A stretch of DNA of 64,000 nt from AC-32 sp963754265 (GCA_963754265.1 CAVWFB010000007.1:1-64000); one strand, 5' to 3'; shown: positions 50,010 to 58,731, counted from the first letter of the stretch. Translations and numbers: made by a program. The notes: generated by a model from the sequence alone, not told the origin.

Positions 50010-51503
50010 TCAGGCTGCCTCCTCGAGTGCGAGCGCGTCGCGGTCGACCGGCTCGAGTTGCGCGCTCGGGCCGCCGGTCGGCCTGACGAGCGCGACGACG
50101 ACGAGCGCCCCGGCCACCAGCAGCCCGGTCAGGATGTACAGGGCCGTCTGGAGACCGTGATCGAGCGCGACTCCGCTCGCCGCCGAGACCGCAGGGTGGG
50201 AATCCGCGTAATGCGTCGTTGAGGCCGCGGCGATCGCGCTCACCGCGGCGAGGCCGATCGCTCCGCCGATCTGGCGGCTCGTGTTGATCAGTCCCGAGGC
50301 GACTCCGGCATCGGCGCGCTCGACCCCTGCCAGGCCCGCGATCGTCACCGGGACGAAGGAGAACCCCATGCCGGCGCCGCCCAGCACGAACGCCGGGAAC
50401 AGATCCCAGAAGTAATGGCCGTCCACCGGCAGGCGCGTGAGCCAGGCGACGGACGCGGCGGACACGAGCAACCCGGCCGTGAGCGTCGGTCGCACGCCTA
50501 CCCGCCCCACGATCACCTGTGCGACGTTCGAAGCCGCAACGACGGCTAGCGCGAAGGCGGCGAATGCGGCGCCGCTCTGGACCGCCGAGTAGTGGAGGAC
50601 GTCCTGCAGGTACAGCGTCAAGAGGAAGAACTCGGAGAACGCCACCGACCCCACGATCGCCATCGCTACGTTCGCGGCCGTGAGCGTCCTCAGTCGGAAC
50701 ATCCGCAGCGGCAGCAGCGGCGAGGGCGAGCGCAGCTCGATCAGGACGAACGCGAGCACGAGCGCAGCCGATCCCGAAAGCAACGCGAGCGTCGTGTCGG
50801 ATCCCCAGCCGTCGCTCGCCGCGCGGGTCATCGCGTAGACGAGCAGCATCAGGCCTGAAGTGATCGACGCGGCGCCGGCAAAGTCGAAGTGCCGATGAGG
50901 CAGTTCCGCGCGGCTCTCGCGCAGCAGAAACGGCGTCAGCGCGATCGCCGCGACCCCCACCGGAACGTTGATGAAGAAGATCCAAGACCAGCTGAGGTAC
51001 GACGTGAGCAGGCCGCCCAGCAAGACGCCCGCCGCCGCACCGCTGCCCGAAGCCGCACCGTAGATGCCGAGCGCGAGGTTGCGCTCGCGGCCCTCCGCGA
51101 ATGTCGTCATCAGGAGCGAGAGCGCCGCGGGGGCGAGCAATGCCCCGCCGAGCCCCTGCAGCCCGCGGAATGCGATCAGCGACCCTTCGGACCAGGCGAG
51201 GCCGCACAGCAGCGAGCTCGTGGCGAACAGCGCCAGGCCGGCGACGAAGAGCCGTCGGCGCCCGAGCAGATCGGCGATCCGGCCGCCGAGCAGCAGCGTC
51301 CCGCCGAAGAGAATCGCGTAGGCGGAGATCACCCATTGCAGGTTCGTCTGCGAGAAGCCGAGATCCGACTTGATCGAAGGCAGCGCGACGTTCACGATCG
51401 CGACGTCGAGAATGACCATGAACTGGGCGGTGACGATGAGCGCCAGTGCACTCCAGCGCCTTTCGTGCTTCGAGACTTCAGTCACGTACTTGTCCTCCCC
51501 CAT
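50010..51503 (-). CDS. MFS multidrug exporter, DHA2 family (14 TM)
   Basis: 497 aa. Family motifs are visible: VILDVAIVNVALPSIKSDLG after helix 1, GGRIADLLGRRRLFVAGLAL (motif A) and IAFRGLQGLGGALLAPAALS (motif C-like region), with an even spread of helices to the C-terminus. It expels drugs or other hydrophobic compounds by proton antiport. ATG 51503 starts 58 bases from the divergent MarR gene, and palindromes lie between them, so MarR repression of this exporter is likely. Confidence 0.9.
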   Translation of the reverse strand: MGEDKYVTEVSKHERRWSALALIVTAQFMVILDVAIVNVALPSIKSDLGFSQTNLQWVISAYAILFGGTLLLGGRIADLLGRRRLFVAGLALFATSSLLCGLAWSEGSLIAFRGLQGLGGALLAPAALSLLMTTFAEGRERNLALGIYGAASGSGAAAGVLLGGLLTSYLSWSWIFFINVPVGVAAIALTPFLLRESRAELPHRHFDFAGAASITSGLMLLVYAMTRAASDGWGSDTTLALLSGSAALVLAFVLIELRSPSPLLPLRMFRLRTLTAANVAMAIVGSVAFSEFFLLTLYLQDVLHYSAVQSGAAFAAFALAVVAASNVAQVIVGRVGVRPTLTAGLLVSAASVAWLTRLPVDGHYFWDLFPAFVLGGAGMGFSFVPVTIAGLAGVERADAGVASGLINTSRQIGGAIGLAAVSAIAAASTTHYADSHPAVSAASGVALDHGLQTALYILTGLLVAGALVVVALVRPTGGPSAQLEPVDRDALALEEAA

Positions 51504-51542
51504 CGTTGACTTGATCAACGTTATACCACAACAACGGTTGTG
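51504..51542. promoter_or_regulatory. two palindromes in the exporter/MarR divergent promoter
   Basis: CGTTGA-CTTGA-TCAACG at 51504-51520 and CACAAC-AACG-GTTGTG at 51527-51542 are both perfect 6-bp dyads. Their place and size fit MarR operators. Confidence 0.65.
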
Positions 51543-51560
51543 CGCGCTACACTATTCGCC

Positions 51561-52061
51561 GTGACCGTCACTAACCCTGAAACGACCGCCGAGCCTCGCG
51601 TACTCCCCCGGCTGCCCGAGGAGCTGATCTCCTCGACCTCGTTCCTGCTCAAGCGGCTCGGCTTCGCCGCCAAGGACAAGGCGATGGAGGCCTACGAGCG
51701 CAGCGGCCTTCATCCCTACCACCACGCGGTGCTCGCGGTCCTGGACGAGGGGTCGCGCGAGACGCAGGGAGCGATCGCAGATGCTCTCGGCTACGACCGC
51801 GGCCAGCTCGTGGGCCTGCTCGACGAGCTCGAGGATCGCGGCCTCGTCGAGCGACGCCGCGACCCGGCCGACCGGCGACGCCACATCGTTCGGCTGACCC
51901 CCGCCGGCAAGCGCGCGCTCGCCAAGCTCCGTGCGCTCGCCCGCCAGCTCGATGACGAGTTCCTCGCCTCGCTCGACGAGGACGAACGAGCCCAGCTCCA
52001 CGCGCTCCTGCTTCGCCTTGCGCAGCAGCACTTGCCGCACTGCGCCCCGAAGACGTCCTAG
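51561..52061 (+). CDS. MarR-family transcriptional regulator
   Basis: 166 aa winged-helix repressor. Helices and wing are visible: HHAVLAVLDEGSRETQGAIA, ALGYDRGQLVGLLDELEDRG and VERRRDPADRRRHIVRLTPA (the wing). I start at GTG 51561; a GTG at 51540 would place the start inside the palindrome. Likely targets are its own promoter and the exporter gene. Its stop overlaps that of the convergent antiporter gene. Confidence 0.87.
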   Translation: MTVTNPETTAEPRVLPRLPEELISSTSFLLKRLGFAAKDKAMEAYERSGLHPYHHAVLAVLDEGSRETQGAIADALGYDRGQLVGLLDELEDRGLVERRRDPADRRRHIVRLTPAGKRALAKLRALARQLDDEFLASLDEDERAQLHALLLRLAQQHLPHCAPKTS

Positions 52062-53656
52062 TCGGGCACGCGGGAGACCTCGAGATCGAGGTCTCGCTCG
52101 ACGCGCCGCATCACCTCGTCGCTGATCTCGCCCGCATTCCGCAGCTCGACCACCGCGCTGCGTTCCGCGTCGAGGAGCTCGCGGCGGAGCCGCTGGTACT
52201 TGAGCGACCGCTTCTCGATCTTGCCGTCACCATCAGGGTCGACTCGCGCTGAGAAGCGATCGATCCGGAACCGATAGAGGCCGCGGAGCCGCTCGGCGGT
52301 GTCGTCGAGCACCCAGGCCTCTCCGACGAGCTCGTCGAGACGCTGGAGCGCGGCCTCGGCGCCTCTCACCCGCGCGAGCGCTTCTTCGGCGTCGGCACCT
52401 CCGTCGTCCTCTTCCAAGCCGAGCGCTCGGATCACGGCCGGCAACGACAAGCCCTGCACGACCAGCGTGGCGAGGACGACCGAGAACGCGAAGAAGATGA
52501 TCAGGTCGCGGCCGGGAAACGGCGTGCCTGCGTCGGTGGTAAGCGGGATGAGCAACGCCGCCGCGATCGTGACCGCCCCGCGCATGCCGTTCCAGGCGAC
52601 GAAGGCCGGGTACCTCAACGGCGGATACGGATCGTGCTCGCGAACGCGCGGGATCAGCCACCGGGGAACGTAGGTCGCGGGGAAGACCCAGAGGATTCGA
52701 ATGACGATCACCGTCAGCGCGATCACCGCGGCTTCTCCGACGAGCGACCAGCCGTCCCGGCCTGCAAGCGAGTCGAGGATCGGGCGCAGCTGCAGTCCGA
52801 CCAGCCCGAACAACAGCACGTTGAGGAGGAACGTCAGGACCTCCCAGAATCCGTCGCCCTCCATACGCGTTTGCGAACTGGTCAGCTCGGGCGTGTACCA
52901 ACCCAGGTAGACCCCGGCGGTGACGACTGCGAGCACCCCCGAGACGCCGAGCGCCGAGGCGGGCAGAAAGGCGAAGTACCCGGTGAGGAACCCGAGCGTC
53001 ACCTCGAGCGGCGGGTTGTCGAGCACGCGCCGCACCCGCCGGATCACGTAGCCGACCGCGAGGCCGATCGCAACCCCGCCGACGATGTTGAGCATGAGGC
53101 GACCGCCGGCCGCCCAGGGCGAGAACACTCCGGAGACCGCGGCGACGATCGCCGTGCGCAGCAGCACGAGCGCCATCCCGTCGTTCACGAGGCTCTCGCC
53201 CTCGATGATGTCGGTGAGTCGTCGCGGCACCCCGAGCCGTCTCCCGATCGCCGTCGCTGCGATCGGGTCGGTCGGCGAGACGACCGCGCCGAGAACGAAA
53301 GCCTCGGCCCACGGGAGGTCGGCCACCTTGTGCGCGACAACGGCAACGCCGACCGTCGTCATCGCGACGAGACCGACGGCGAGCAGCGAGATCGGCCGGA
53401 GATTCTGCCGGAGCTCGCGCAGCCCGGTGAAGAACGCCGACCTGTAGAGAAGCGGCGGCAGGATCCCGATCAGGACGACCTCCGGGGGCATGGTCACCTT
53501 CGGGACGCCGGGCGCAAACCCGAGCATCAAGCCGCCGAGCACGAGCAGGATCGGGTACGGGATCCGCAGAGGGCCCGCGAGGATCAGAAGGACGGCAGCC
53601 GAGACCAGCAGCGCCAGGAGCTGGAGCTCCTGCTGGGTGCCGAAGTCGGCGACCAT
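52058..53656 (-). CDS. CPA1-family Na+/H+ antiporter
   Basis: 532 aa with 12 membrane helices followed by a charged cytoplasmic tail of about 120 residues. The ion-binding region reads VLGAVVSPTDPIAATAIGRR (Asp for the carboxylate) and DIIEGESLVNDGMALVLLRT (the ND motif), as in NhaP-like exchangers. The tail (LARVRGAEAALQRLDELVGE) is helical and may sense pH. It converges on marR with a 4-base overlap. Confidence 0.9.
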   Translation of the reverse strand: MVADFGTQQELQLLALLVSAAVLLILAGPLRIPYPILLVLGGLMLGFAPGVPKVTMPPEVVLIGILPPLLYRSAFFTGLRELRQNLRPISLLAVGLVAMTTVGVAVVAHKVADLPWAEAFVLGAVVSPTDPIAATAIGRRLGVPRRLTDIIEGESLVNDGMALVLLRTAIVAAVSGVFSPWAAGGRLMLNIVGGVAIGLAVGYVIRRVRRVLDNPPLEVTLGFLTGYFAFLPASALGVSGVLAVVTAGVYLGWYTPELTSSQTRMEGDGFWEVLTFLLNVLLFGLVGLQLRPILDSLAGRDGWSLVGEAAVIALTVIVIRILWVFPATYVPRWLIPRVREHDPYPPLRYPAFVAWNGMRGAVTIAAALLIPLTTDAGTPFPGRDLIIFFAFSVVLATLVVQGLSLPAVIRALGLEEDDGGADAEEALARVRGAEAALQRLDELVGEAWVLDDTAERLRGLYRFRIDRFSARVDPDGDGKIEKRSLKYQRLRRELLDAERSAVVELRNAGEISDEVMRRVERDLDLEVSRVPD

Positions 53657-53724
53657 GCCGAAAAGCTACGCCTGCGGCGTGGCGCCCGGAAGTCACGCGT
53701 CCTCCGCGGCGTACCCTGATCCCG

Positions 53725-55524
53725 ATGGGCATGTTCTTCCATTCCGCCGACGGGGTCCCCGAGCGACCCTCCGATCCAGAGGTACGCCGCGCGCACCTGC
53801 GCCGGATCGGCCCCCTGTTCACGCCCTACAAGGCGCGGCTCGCCGGCGTTCTATTCCTGATCGTCATCTCGGCGGCGCTCGGTGTCGTCCCTGCGTTCCT
53901 GCTCAAGCGCGCGCTCGAGGCAATCGCAGTCAACGACACCACCGCGCTGTCGTACGCCGCCGCCGGGATCATCGCGATTGCGATCGTGACCGGCGTTCTC
54001 GGCGTGATCCAGACGCTGCTCTCGAATCAGGTCGGCCAGCGCGTGATGCACGACCTTCGCGCGGCTGTCTTCCGGCACCTCCAGCGCCTGTCACTCGCCT
54101 TCTTCACGCGCACGCGCACGGGCGAGGTCCAGTCGAGGATCTCGAACGACATCGGCGGAGTGCAGAGCGTCGTCACCAACACGGCGACCTCGATCGCGTC
54201 CAACGTGACCACGGTCGCCGCGACGATGGTCGGCATGCTGGTGCTGAGCTGGCAGCTTGCGCTGTTCGCCTTCGCGCTGATCCCGATCTTCGCGCTGCTC
54301 ACACGGCGAGTCGGAAACCAGCGGCGCAAGATCGCGAAGTCGACCCAGGAGACACTCGCCGACATCTCGAGCCTCGTGCAGGAGTCGCTCTCGGTCTCCG
54401 GGATCTTGCTCGGCAAGACGATGGGGCGCGGTTCCCAGCTCGCCGATCGGTTCGAAGCCGACTCTCTCCGCCTTGCCGATCTCGAAGTCCGCCAGCGGAT
54501 GACGGGTCGCTGGGTGATGGCCTCGATCCAGACGAGCTTCGCGATCATGCCGGCGGCGGTCTACTGGTTCGGCGGGCTGCTCCTCGCATCCGGGTCACAC
54601 GCGGTCTCGATCCCGATGCTCGTTGCCTTCACCACGCTCCAGACGCGGCTGTTCTTCCCGATCGGCTCGCTCCTCGGGGTGGGGCTCGACGTGCAGACCT
54701 CGCTCGCCTTGTTCGACCGGATCTTCGAGTACCTGGACGAGCCGATCGACATCGAGGAGAAGCCCGAAGCGCTAACCGTGGGGCAGGCAGGTGACGTCGT
54801 CTTCGACCACGTGTGGTTCCGCTACGGGGACGAGTGGACGCTGCAGGACGTGTCGTTCACGGTCCCGGCGGGGACCACGACCGCCCTCGTGGGCGAGACG
54901 GGCTCCGGCAAGACGACGCTCGCCTACCTCGTGGCGCGACTCTACGAAGTCAGCCGAGGGCGAATCACCATCGGCGGAGTCGACATCCGCGATCTGAGCC
55001 TGCAGGCGCTGGCCGACCTCGTCGGCGTCGTCTCCCAGGAGACCTATCTCTTCCACGAGACGGTTCGCGAGAACCTTCGCTTCGCCAAGCCGGATGCCAC
55101 CGACGACGAGATCGAGCTGGCCGCGAAGGCGGCGCGCATCCACCAGGTCATCGCAGCCCTCCCCGATGGCTACGACACCGTCGTAGGCGAGCGGGGCTAC
55201 CGCTTCTCAGGCGGAGAGAAGCAGCGCATTGCGATCGCGCGCACGCTCTTGCGGAACCCCCCGATCCTCGTCCTCGACGAGGCGACGAGCTCCCTCGACA
55301 CCGAGACCGAGCGACTCGTTCAGGAGGCGCTCGACCGGCTGTCGGAGGGACGAACGACGATCGCGATCGCGCACAGGCTCTCGACCGTCCGCGACGCCGA
55401 CCAGCTGATCGTGCTCGATCACGGCCGCATCGTCGAATCGGGCCGGCACGAGGATCTGATCGAGGCAGGTGGCCGCTACTCGGCCCTGGCCGCGCGCGAC
55501 GCCGAACCGGTCACGAGTGCCTAG
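53725..55524 (+). CDS. ABC exporter half-transporter (permease plus ATPase)
   Basis: 599 aa: six membrane helices (residues about 35-320), then the nucleotide-binding domain with Walker A LVGETGSGKTTLAYLVARLY, Q-loop VVSQETYLFHETVRENLRFA, signature FSGGEKQRIAIARTLLRNPP and Walker B ILVLDEATSSLDTETERLVQ, H-loop IAIAHRLSTVRDAD. This is a lipid/drug exporter type that dimerises. No partner gene is adjacent, so a homodimer is likely. The start is ATG 53725. Confidence 0.92.
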   Translation: MGMFFHSADGVPERPSDPEVRRAHLRRIGPLFTPYKARLAGVLFLIVISAALGVVPAFLLKRALEAIAVNDTTALSYAAAGIIAIAIVTGVLGVIQTLLSNQVGQRVMHDLRAAVFRHLQRLSLAFFTRTRTGEVQSRISNDIGGVQSVVTNTATSIASNVTTVAATMVGMLVLSWQLALFAFALIPIFALLTRRVGNQRRKIAKSTQETLADISSLVQESLSVSGILLGKTMGRGSQLADRFEADSLRLADLEVRQRMTGRWVMASIQTSFAIMPAAVYWFGGLLLASGSHAVSIPMLVAFTTLQTRLFFPIGSLLGVGLDVQTSLALFDRIFEYLDEPIDIEEKPEALTVGQAGDVVFDHVWFRYGDEWTLQDVSFTVPAGTTTALVGETGSGKTTLAYLVARLYEVSRGRITIGGVDIRDLSLQALADLVGVVSQETYLFHETVRENLRFAKPDATDDEIELAAKAARIHQVIAALPDGYDTVVGERGYRFSGGEKQRIAIARTLLRNPPILVLDEATSSLDTETERLVQEALDRLSEGRTTIAIAHRLSTVRDADQLIVLDHGRIVESGRHEDLIEAGGRYSALAARDAEPVTSA

Positions 55525-55534
55525 GCCGCTAACG

Positions 55535-55550
55535 TCACGTGGCGACGTGA
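55535..55550. promoter_or_regulatory. inverted repeat TCACGT-GGCG-ACGTGA
   Basis: A perfect 6-bp dyad with a 4-base loop, between the ABC exporter stop and the glutaredoxin-like gene 70 bases downstream. It may be an operator or part of the exporter's transcript end. Confidence 0.4.
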
Positions 55551-55619
55551 ACAGCGAGCTGAGCCCAATGGACACTAACCACGACAGATCTTATCCCTCT
55601 CCGAAGAAAAACGGCTTCC

Positions 55620-56306
55620 GTGGCTGACGGCGTCCTGACGCTCTACCAGGCCGAGTGGTGCCCTCTTTCGTCTGCGGTGCGAGAAGTGCTGACGGAGCTC
55701 GGACTGGACTTCGTCGCCCGCCAGGTCGAACCGTGGCCGGGTGAGCGCGACGAGCTGCGGCGGGTTGCCGGCACCGACCAGATCCCGGTCCTACGAGCAG
55801 AGGACGGCCGACTCTATCGAGGCATCCGGAAGATCTTCGCGCACCTGCAAGAGCGCGAGCCGTGGGAGTTCGCGGCCGCCCACCGGCGCCGGTTCGCGGA
55901 CCACCGGGACGCGCGCGAGTCCGACGCGCCGGGGCAGTTGCTCGAGTACTTCCGGGAGACGGACGAGCTGGAAGCGGGCACGGGATCTCCGGCCGAGGCG
56001 GAGGTGGTCGACGTGCCGCAGGCGAGCCGCTACGAGCTCCGGCTCGACGGACGCCTGATCGGGCTGGCGGCGTACAGGCGGCGAAACGGCCGTATCGCCT
56101 TCACCCACACCGAGGTCGACGAGGCCTGCGAAGGGCACGGCTTCGGCAGCCGCCTTGCAGCAGCGGCACTGGAGGACGCGCGTCGGCAGGGTCTCGAGGT
56201 CGTTCCGCTCTGCCCCTTCATCGCGCACTACATCGAGTCACGGCCTGAGCTCGACGACCTCGTCGCCTCCGACTACCGTGATCGTCCGGCGAAACCTCAG
56301 CCCTAG
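55620..56306 (+). CDS. glutaredoxin/GST-like domain fused to a GNAT domain
   Basis: 228 aa. Residues 1-80 form a thioredoxin fold (LTLYQAEWCPLSSAVREVLT with CPLS at the redox site, then TDQIPVLRAEDGRLYRGIRK). Residues about 135-220 form a small YjdJ-type GNAT (GLAAYRRRNGRIAFTHTEVD, then GHGFGSRLAAAALEDARRQG and PLCPFIAHYIESRPE). The single redox Cys suggests monothiol-type chemistry or glutathione-analogue binding. The combination is unusual to me. GTG 55620 is the start. Confidence 0.75.
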   Translation: MADGVLTLYQAEWCPLSSAVREVLTELGLDFVARQVEPWPGERDELRRVAGTDQIPVLRAEDGRLYRGIRKIFAHLQEREPWEFAAAHRRRFADHRDARESDAPGQLLEYFRETDELEAGTGSPAEAEVVDVPQASRYELRLDGRLIGLAAYRRRNGRIAFTHTEVDEACEGHGFGSRLAAAALEDARRQGLEVVPLCPFIAHYIESRPELDDLVASDYRDRPAKPQP

Positions 56307-56524
56307 CGCTGGGCCTTCGGCGGTCGCCCGCGGATGATGCCGATCTCTCCCGGCCGCGGTTCCTTGGGCTCGATGTCGAGGACCTGGACCTTCGTCAGCG
56401 GATCGACCTCGATGATGTCGTCCCGCTCCGGGAAAGGCTCCTGCGCCGGACGCCTGTAGACGTAGCGACTCTGGCCGCCGTCAACCTCGCGAACAAGCAC
56501 ATGCCACTCGCGCTCCTCGGACAC
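56303..56524 (-). CDS. small hypothetical protein (73 aa)
   Basis: Reads REWHVLVREVDGGQSRYVYR and IIEVDPLTKVQVLDIEPKEP; a beta-rich cytoplasmic protein without a known family. It overlaps the convergent fusion gene by 4 bases. The start is at 56524. Confidence 0.6.
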   Translation of the reverse strand: MSEEREWHVLVREVDGGQSRYVYRRPAQEPFPERDDIIEVDPLTKVQVLDIEPKEPRPGEIGIIRGRPPKAQR

Positions 56525-56557
56525 GGGGCGACTCTATCGCTCCCTTACCATGGAGCC

Positions 56558-56797
56558 GTGGCGGAGGGTAGGAACGCAGCAGACCACGCCGGCACCCTCT
56601 ACCGGAGGGCGTTTTCCTGGTTGCGCCACCCCGTCAAGAGGCTCGAAGAGGAAGCGGAACACCTGCACAAGGTCGAGCAGGCGGGGGAAAGCGAGGTGAC
56701 GCCGTTCATCGCGATTGCGGGGCTCATCCTCTTCCTCCTCCCCATCGTCGTGCTGGTCCTCGGGCTCTCGTTCGCCGCGTACTTCCTCGCGCGCTGA
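56558..56797 (+). CDS. small C-terminally anchored membrane protein (79 aa)
   Basis: A soluble, helix-rich N-terminal half (HPVKRLEEEAEHLHKVEQAG) followed by one or two C-terminal helices (IAIAGLILFLLPIVVLVLGL). I start at GTG 56558. It is divergent from the small gene upstream. No family is recognised. Confidence 0.6.
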   Translation: MAEGRNAADHAGTLYRRAFSWLRHPVKRLEEEAEHLHKVEQAGESEVTPFIAIAGLILFLLPIVVLVLGLSFAAYFLAR

Positions 56798-56993
56798 ACG
56801 GGATGGCTGCGGCCGAGGCCGCGAGTTATGCTGACAAGGGTCGGGCGGTCGGCGGGCCGCAGCCCGGTCGCCCGACTCTTCCTAGGCCCCGATCGGTGCG
56901 CTTGCTGCCCACCGGCAGCGGTCGGTGCGGCATCTTGCGGGTAGCGCTCGGCGAAGCGGCTTTTCGTTAGCCAGTTTCCTCGCGTGTGGCGCG

Positions 56994-57030
56994 GTGTCTC
57001 GGGGCGGTATGCGGCGCCGCCCCGAGACAC
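56994..57030 (-). terminator. 14-bp hairpin behind the peptide gene
   Basis: The perfect stem GTGTCTCGGGGCGG with its complement and a 9-base loop begins 14 bases beyond the stop of the minus-strand peptide gene. It may end that transcript. The preceding 56798-56993 stretch shows no gene. Confidence 0.65.
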
Positions 57031-57043
57031 TGTCCAGCAGCCC

Positions 57044-57127
57044 TTAGCCGCCGCAGGTGAGGCCGGCGGCGAAAGCGGCTGAGAGTACCGTTGCGGCGAC
57101 TACCGCAAGGGAGATCAGTCGGGCCAT
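57044..57127 (-). CDS. 27-aa signal-type peptide, candidate communication peptide
   Basis: The minus-strand ATG follows a perfect AAAGGAGGTGACAA. The peptide starts MARLISLAVVAATVLSAAFA and ends AGLTCGG: an Arg, a hydrophobic core and an AFA-type cleavage region, leaving a very short C-terminus with one Cys. A hairpin follows the stop. It is divergent from the XRE-TPR regulator gene and shares with it the palindrome at 57218. By analogy with RRNPP systems it could be a secreted signal whose C-terminal end binds the regulator. It is too short for ordinary gene callers; a non-signalling membrane peptide is the alternative. Confidence 0.6.
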   Translation of the reverse strand: MARLISLAVVAATVLSAAFAAGLTCGG

Positions 57128-57217
57128 TTGTCACCTCCTTTTCAGGCTGAGTCGCGAGCGCCTTTCAGCGGGCGAAGAAGGAGAGATAGGGGTACCAGAG
57201 ACGACGACCTCGATCCT

Positions 57218-57261
57218 GTCAAGCCCGGAGGCTTGACGGGCGAGGGACACGACCGGATGAT
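57218..57261. promoter_or_regulatory. 20-bp palindrome with divergent -35 elements
   Basis: GTCAAGCC-CGGA-GGCTTGAC at 57218-57237 is a perfect 8-bp dyad. Its right arm gives TTGACG, 17 bases from GATGAT (57256-57261), toward the regulator; its left arm gives TTGACA toward the peptide gene. A third half-site GGCTTGA (57268-57274) lies just before the regulator start. Autoregulation by the XRE protein is inferred. Confidence 0.65.
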
Positions 57262-57276
57262 GCGGGTGGCTTGATC

Positions 57277-58599
57277 GTGAACTCTCGCTTTGACGGCCCA
57301 TCCGAGAGCATCGGAGCCCGCGTGCGCAGATTGCGGCTCGAGCGTGGGCTCTCCCAGCGCCAACTGGCCTCACAGGGGGTCAGCTACGCCTACATCTCCC
57401 GGATCGAGTCGGGCCAGCGCACGCCTTCCGTTCGCGCGATCCGACTGCTCGCCCGTAGGCTCGGCGTGGCACCTGAATATCTCGAAAGCGGCGCGGACAT
57501 CGGGCCGGTCGAGGCGCTCGAGCTGCGTCTCACCGATGCCGAGTTGCGACTGCGCCTAGGCGATCACAGCGGGGAGGTGCGCCACGCGCTACAGGCGGTG
57601 CTGAAGGAGGCGCAACGTGCCGGCGAGAGCGAAATCGCGATCCGCGCCCAGATCGGACTGGGGCTCACGTCGCTCGCTGCCGGCAACGAGCGAGAAGCGG
57701 CCCAGTACCTAGCCATCGCTGTCGACTCGCCTCTTGTCTCGCCCCGGACGCACACAAACGTCTACGTCAGCCTTTCGAAAGCGCTCAGGTTCCTCGGTCG
57801 CGCCGACGAGGCGGCGGAGATGCTCGAGGACGCGCTCGACGATCTCGGCTCTCAGACACCCGAGGCGGACGGGATCAGACTGCGGATCGCGACCTACCTG
57901 AGCTATGCGCTCACCGACCTCGGGCAACTCGAGCGCGCGCGCTCGGTTCTCGAAGACATCGACGCCGGTGCTGCGCTCGACCCACACGAGCAGGTAACGA
58001 TGCACTGGTCGTTGGCGCGGCTTGCCTACATGGAGGGCCAGCCGCGGGCCGCTCTCCGCGAGATCCGCCGCGCGATCATCCTGCTCGATCACACCGAGGA
58101 CAGCCTCGAGCTGGCCCGGGCTCACCTCTTCGCTGCCGAAGTCCACCTTTGGGCCGACAACGTCCCCGAGGCGGAGCGTCACCTAGCCCTCGCCGCGGGG
58201 CTCGAAAACCTCGCTGCCGATGCGCGCGACCTCGGTGCCCTCCACTCGTGCCAGGCGCTGGCGCACGCGCGACGGGGCGACTCCGAACGCGCTCGTCTCC
58301 TTATCCAATGCGCGCACGAAGAGCTTGCGGACGCGCCTGCAGAACAAGGCCTCCTGTGGTTTGCACAAGCACTTACCGAGGCAGCGTGCGCCGATCTTGA
58401 CGCAGCCGCTCTCAGCTTCGAGCAAGCGGTCGACGCCCTCGCCGCCTCGAGCATGCAGCGTGAGGCCGCCGCGATCTGCCGCGAGTGGTCACAACTACTA
58501 ACGGCCGCCGGCAGGAGCGAGGAGGCCGCGGACACGGCCAGGCGCGCTGCTCAGCTGAGCAGCGACGCCGGCGACAACGTCGCAGTCCACCGCCGCTAG
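57277..58599 (+). CDS. XRE-family regulator with TPR domain (RRNPP-like architecture)
   Basis: 440 aa. An HTH_3 domain (residues about 13-66: VRRLRLERGLSQRQLASQGV, then ISRIESGQRTPSVRAIRLLA) is followed by about 360 residues of helical TPR-like repeats, for example LGLTSLAAGNEREAAQYLAI, SLSKALRFLGRADEAAEMLE, RIATYLSYALTDLGQLERAR and SLARLAYMEGQPRAALREIR. This is the architecture of peptide-responsive regulators such as PlcR, and also of general XRE-TPR regulators. I start at GTG 57277; the frame extends to TTG 57271. It is divergent from a tiny secreted-type peptide gene, across an operator-like palindrome. Confidence 0.88.
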   Translation: MNSRFDGPSESIGARVRRLRLERGLSQRQLASQGVSYAYISRIESGQRTPSVRAIRLLARRLGVAPEYLESGADIGPVEALELRLTDAELRLRLGDHSGEVRHALQAVLKEAQRAGESEIAIRAQIGLGLTSLAAGNEREAAQYLAIAVDSPLVSPRTHTNVYVSLSKALRFLGRADEAAEMLEDALDDLGSQTPEADGIRLRIATYLSYALTDLGQLERARSVLEDIDAGAALDPHEQVTMHWSLARLAYMEGQPRAALREIRRAIILLDHTEDSLELARAHLFAAEVHLWADNVPEAERHLALAAGLENLAADARDLGALHSCQALAHARRGDSERARLLIQCAHEELADAPAEQGLLWFAQALTEAACADLDAAALSFEQAVDALAASSMQREAAAICREWSQLLTAAGRSEEAADTARRAAQLSSDAGDNVAVHRR

Positions 58600-58673
58600 A
58601 CCGTCTCATCGGGGCAGTGAGCATCGTCGAGCGCCTCGACGGATCACCGCCATTCCGGCTAACCCAGCCTGGG

Positions 58674-58690
58674 ATCCTTGCAACAAGGAT
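58674..58690. promoter_or_regulatory. inverted repeat ATCCTTG-CAA-CAAGGAT
   Basis: A perfect 7-bp dyad with a 3-base loop, 54 bases upstream of the ferritin-like gene. It may be an operator or a short RNA hairpin. Confidence 0.5.
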
Positions 58691-58711
58691 GCAAATGGGA
58701 TAAAGAAGGAA

Positions 58712-58731
58712 CCGCAAATTGCGGCTTTTTT
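58712..58731 (+). terminator. short hairpin plus T-run in the leader of the ferritin-like gene
   Basis: CCGC-AAATT-GCGG is followed by CTTTTTT and ends only 13 bases before the ATG. It can end the regulator transcript or act as an attenuator for the ferritin-like operon. Confidence 0.5.

Noticed and set aside
52233..53822. A 529-aa minus-strand frame over the antiporter gene
   Set aside because: It is an out-of-frame Arg-rich shadow of the CPA1 antiporter.
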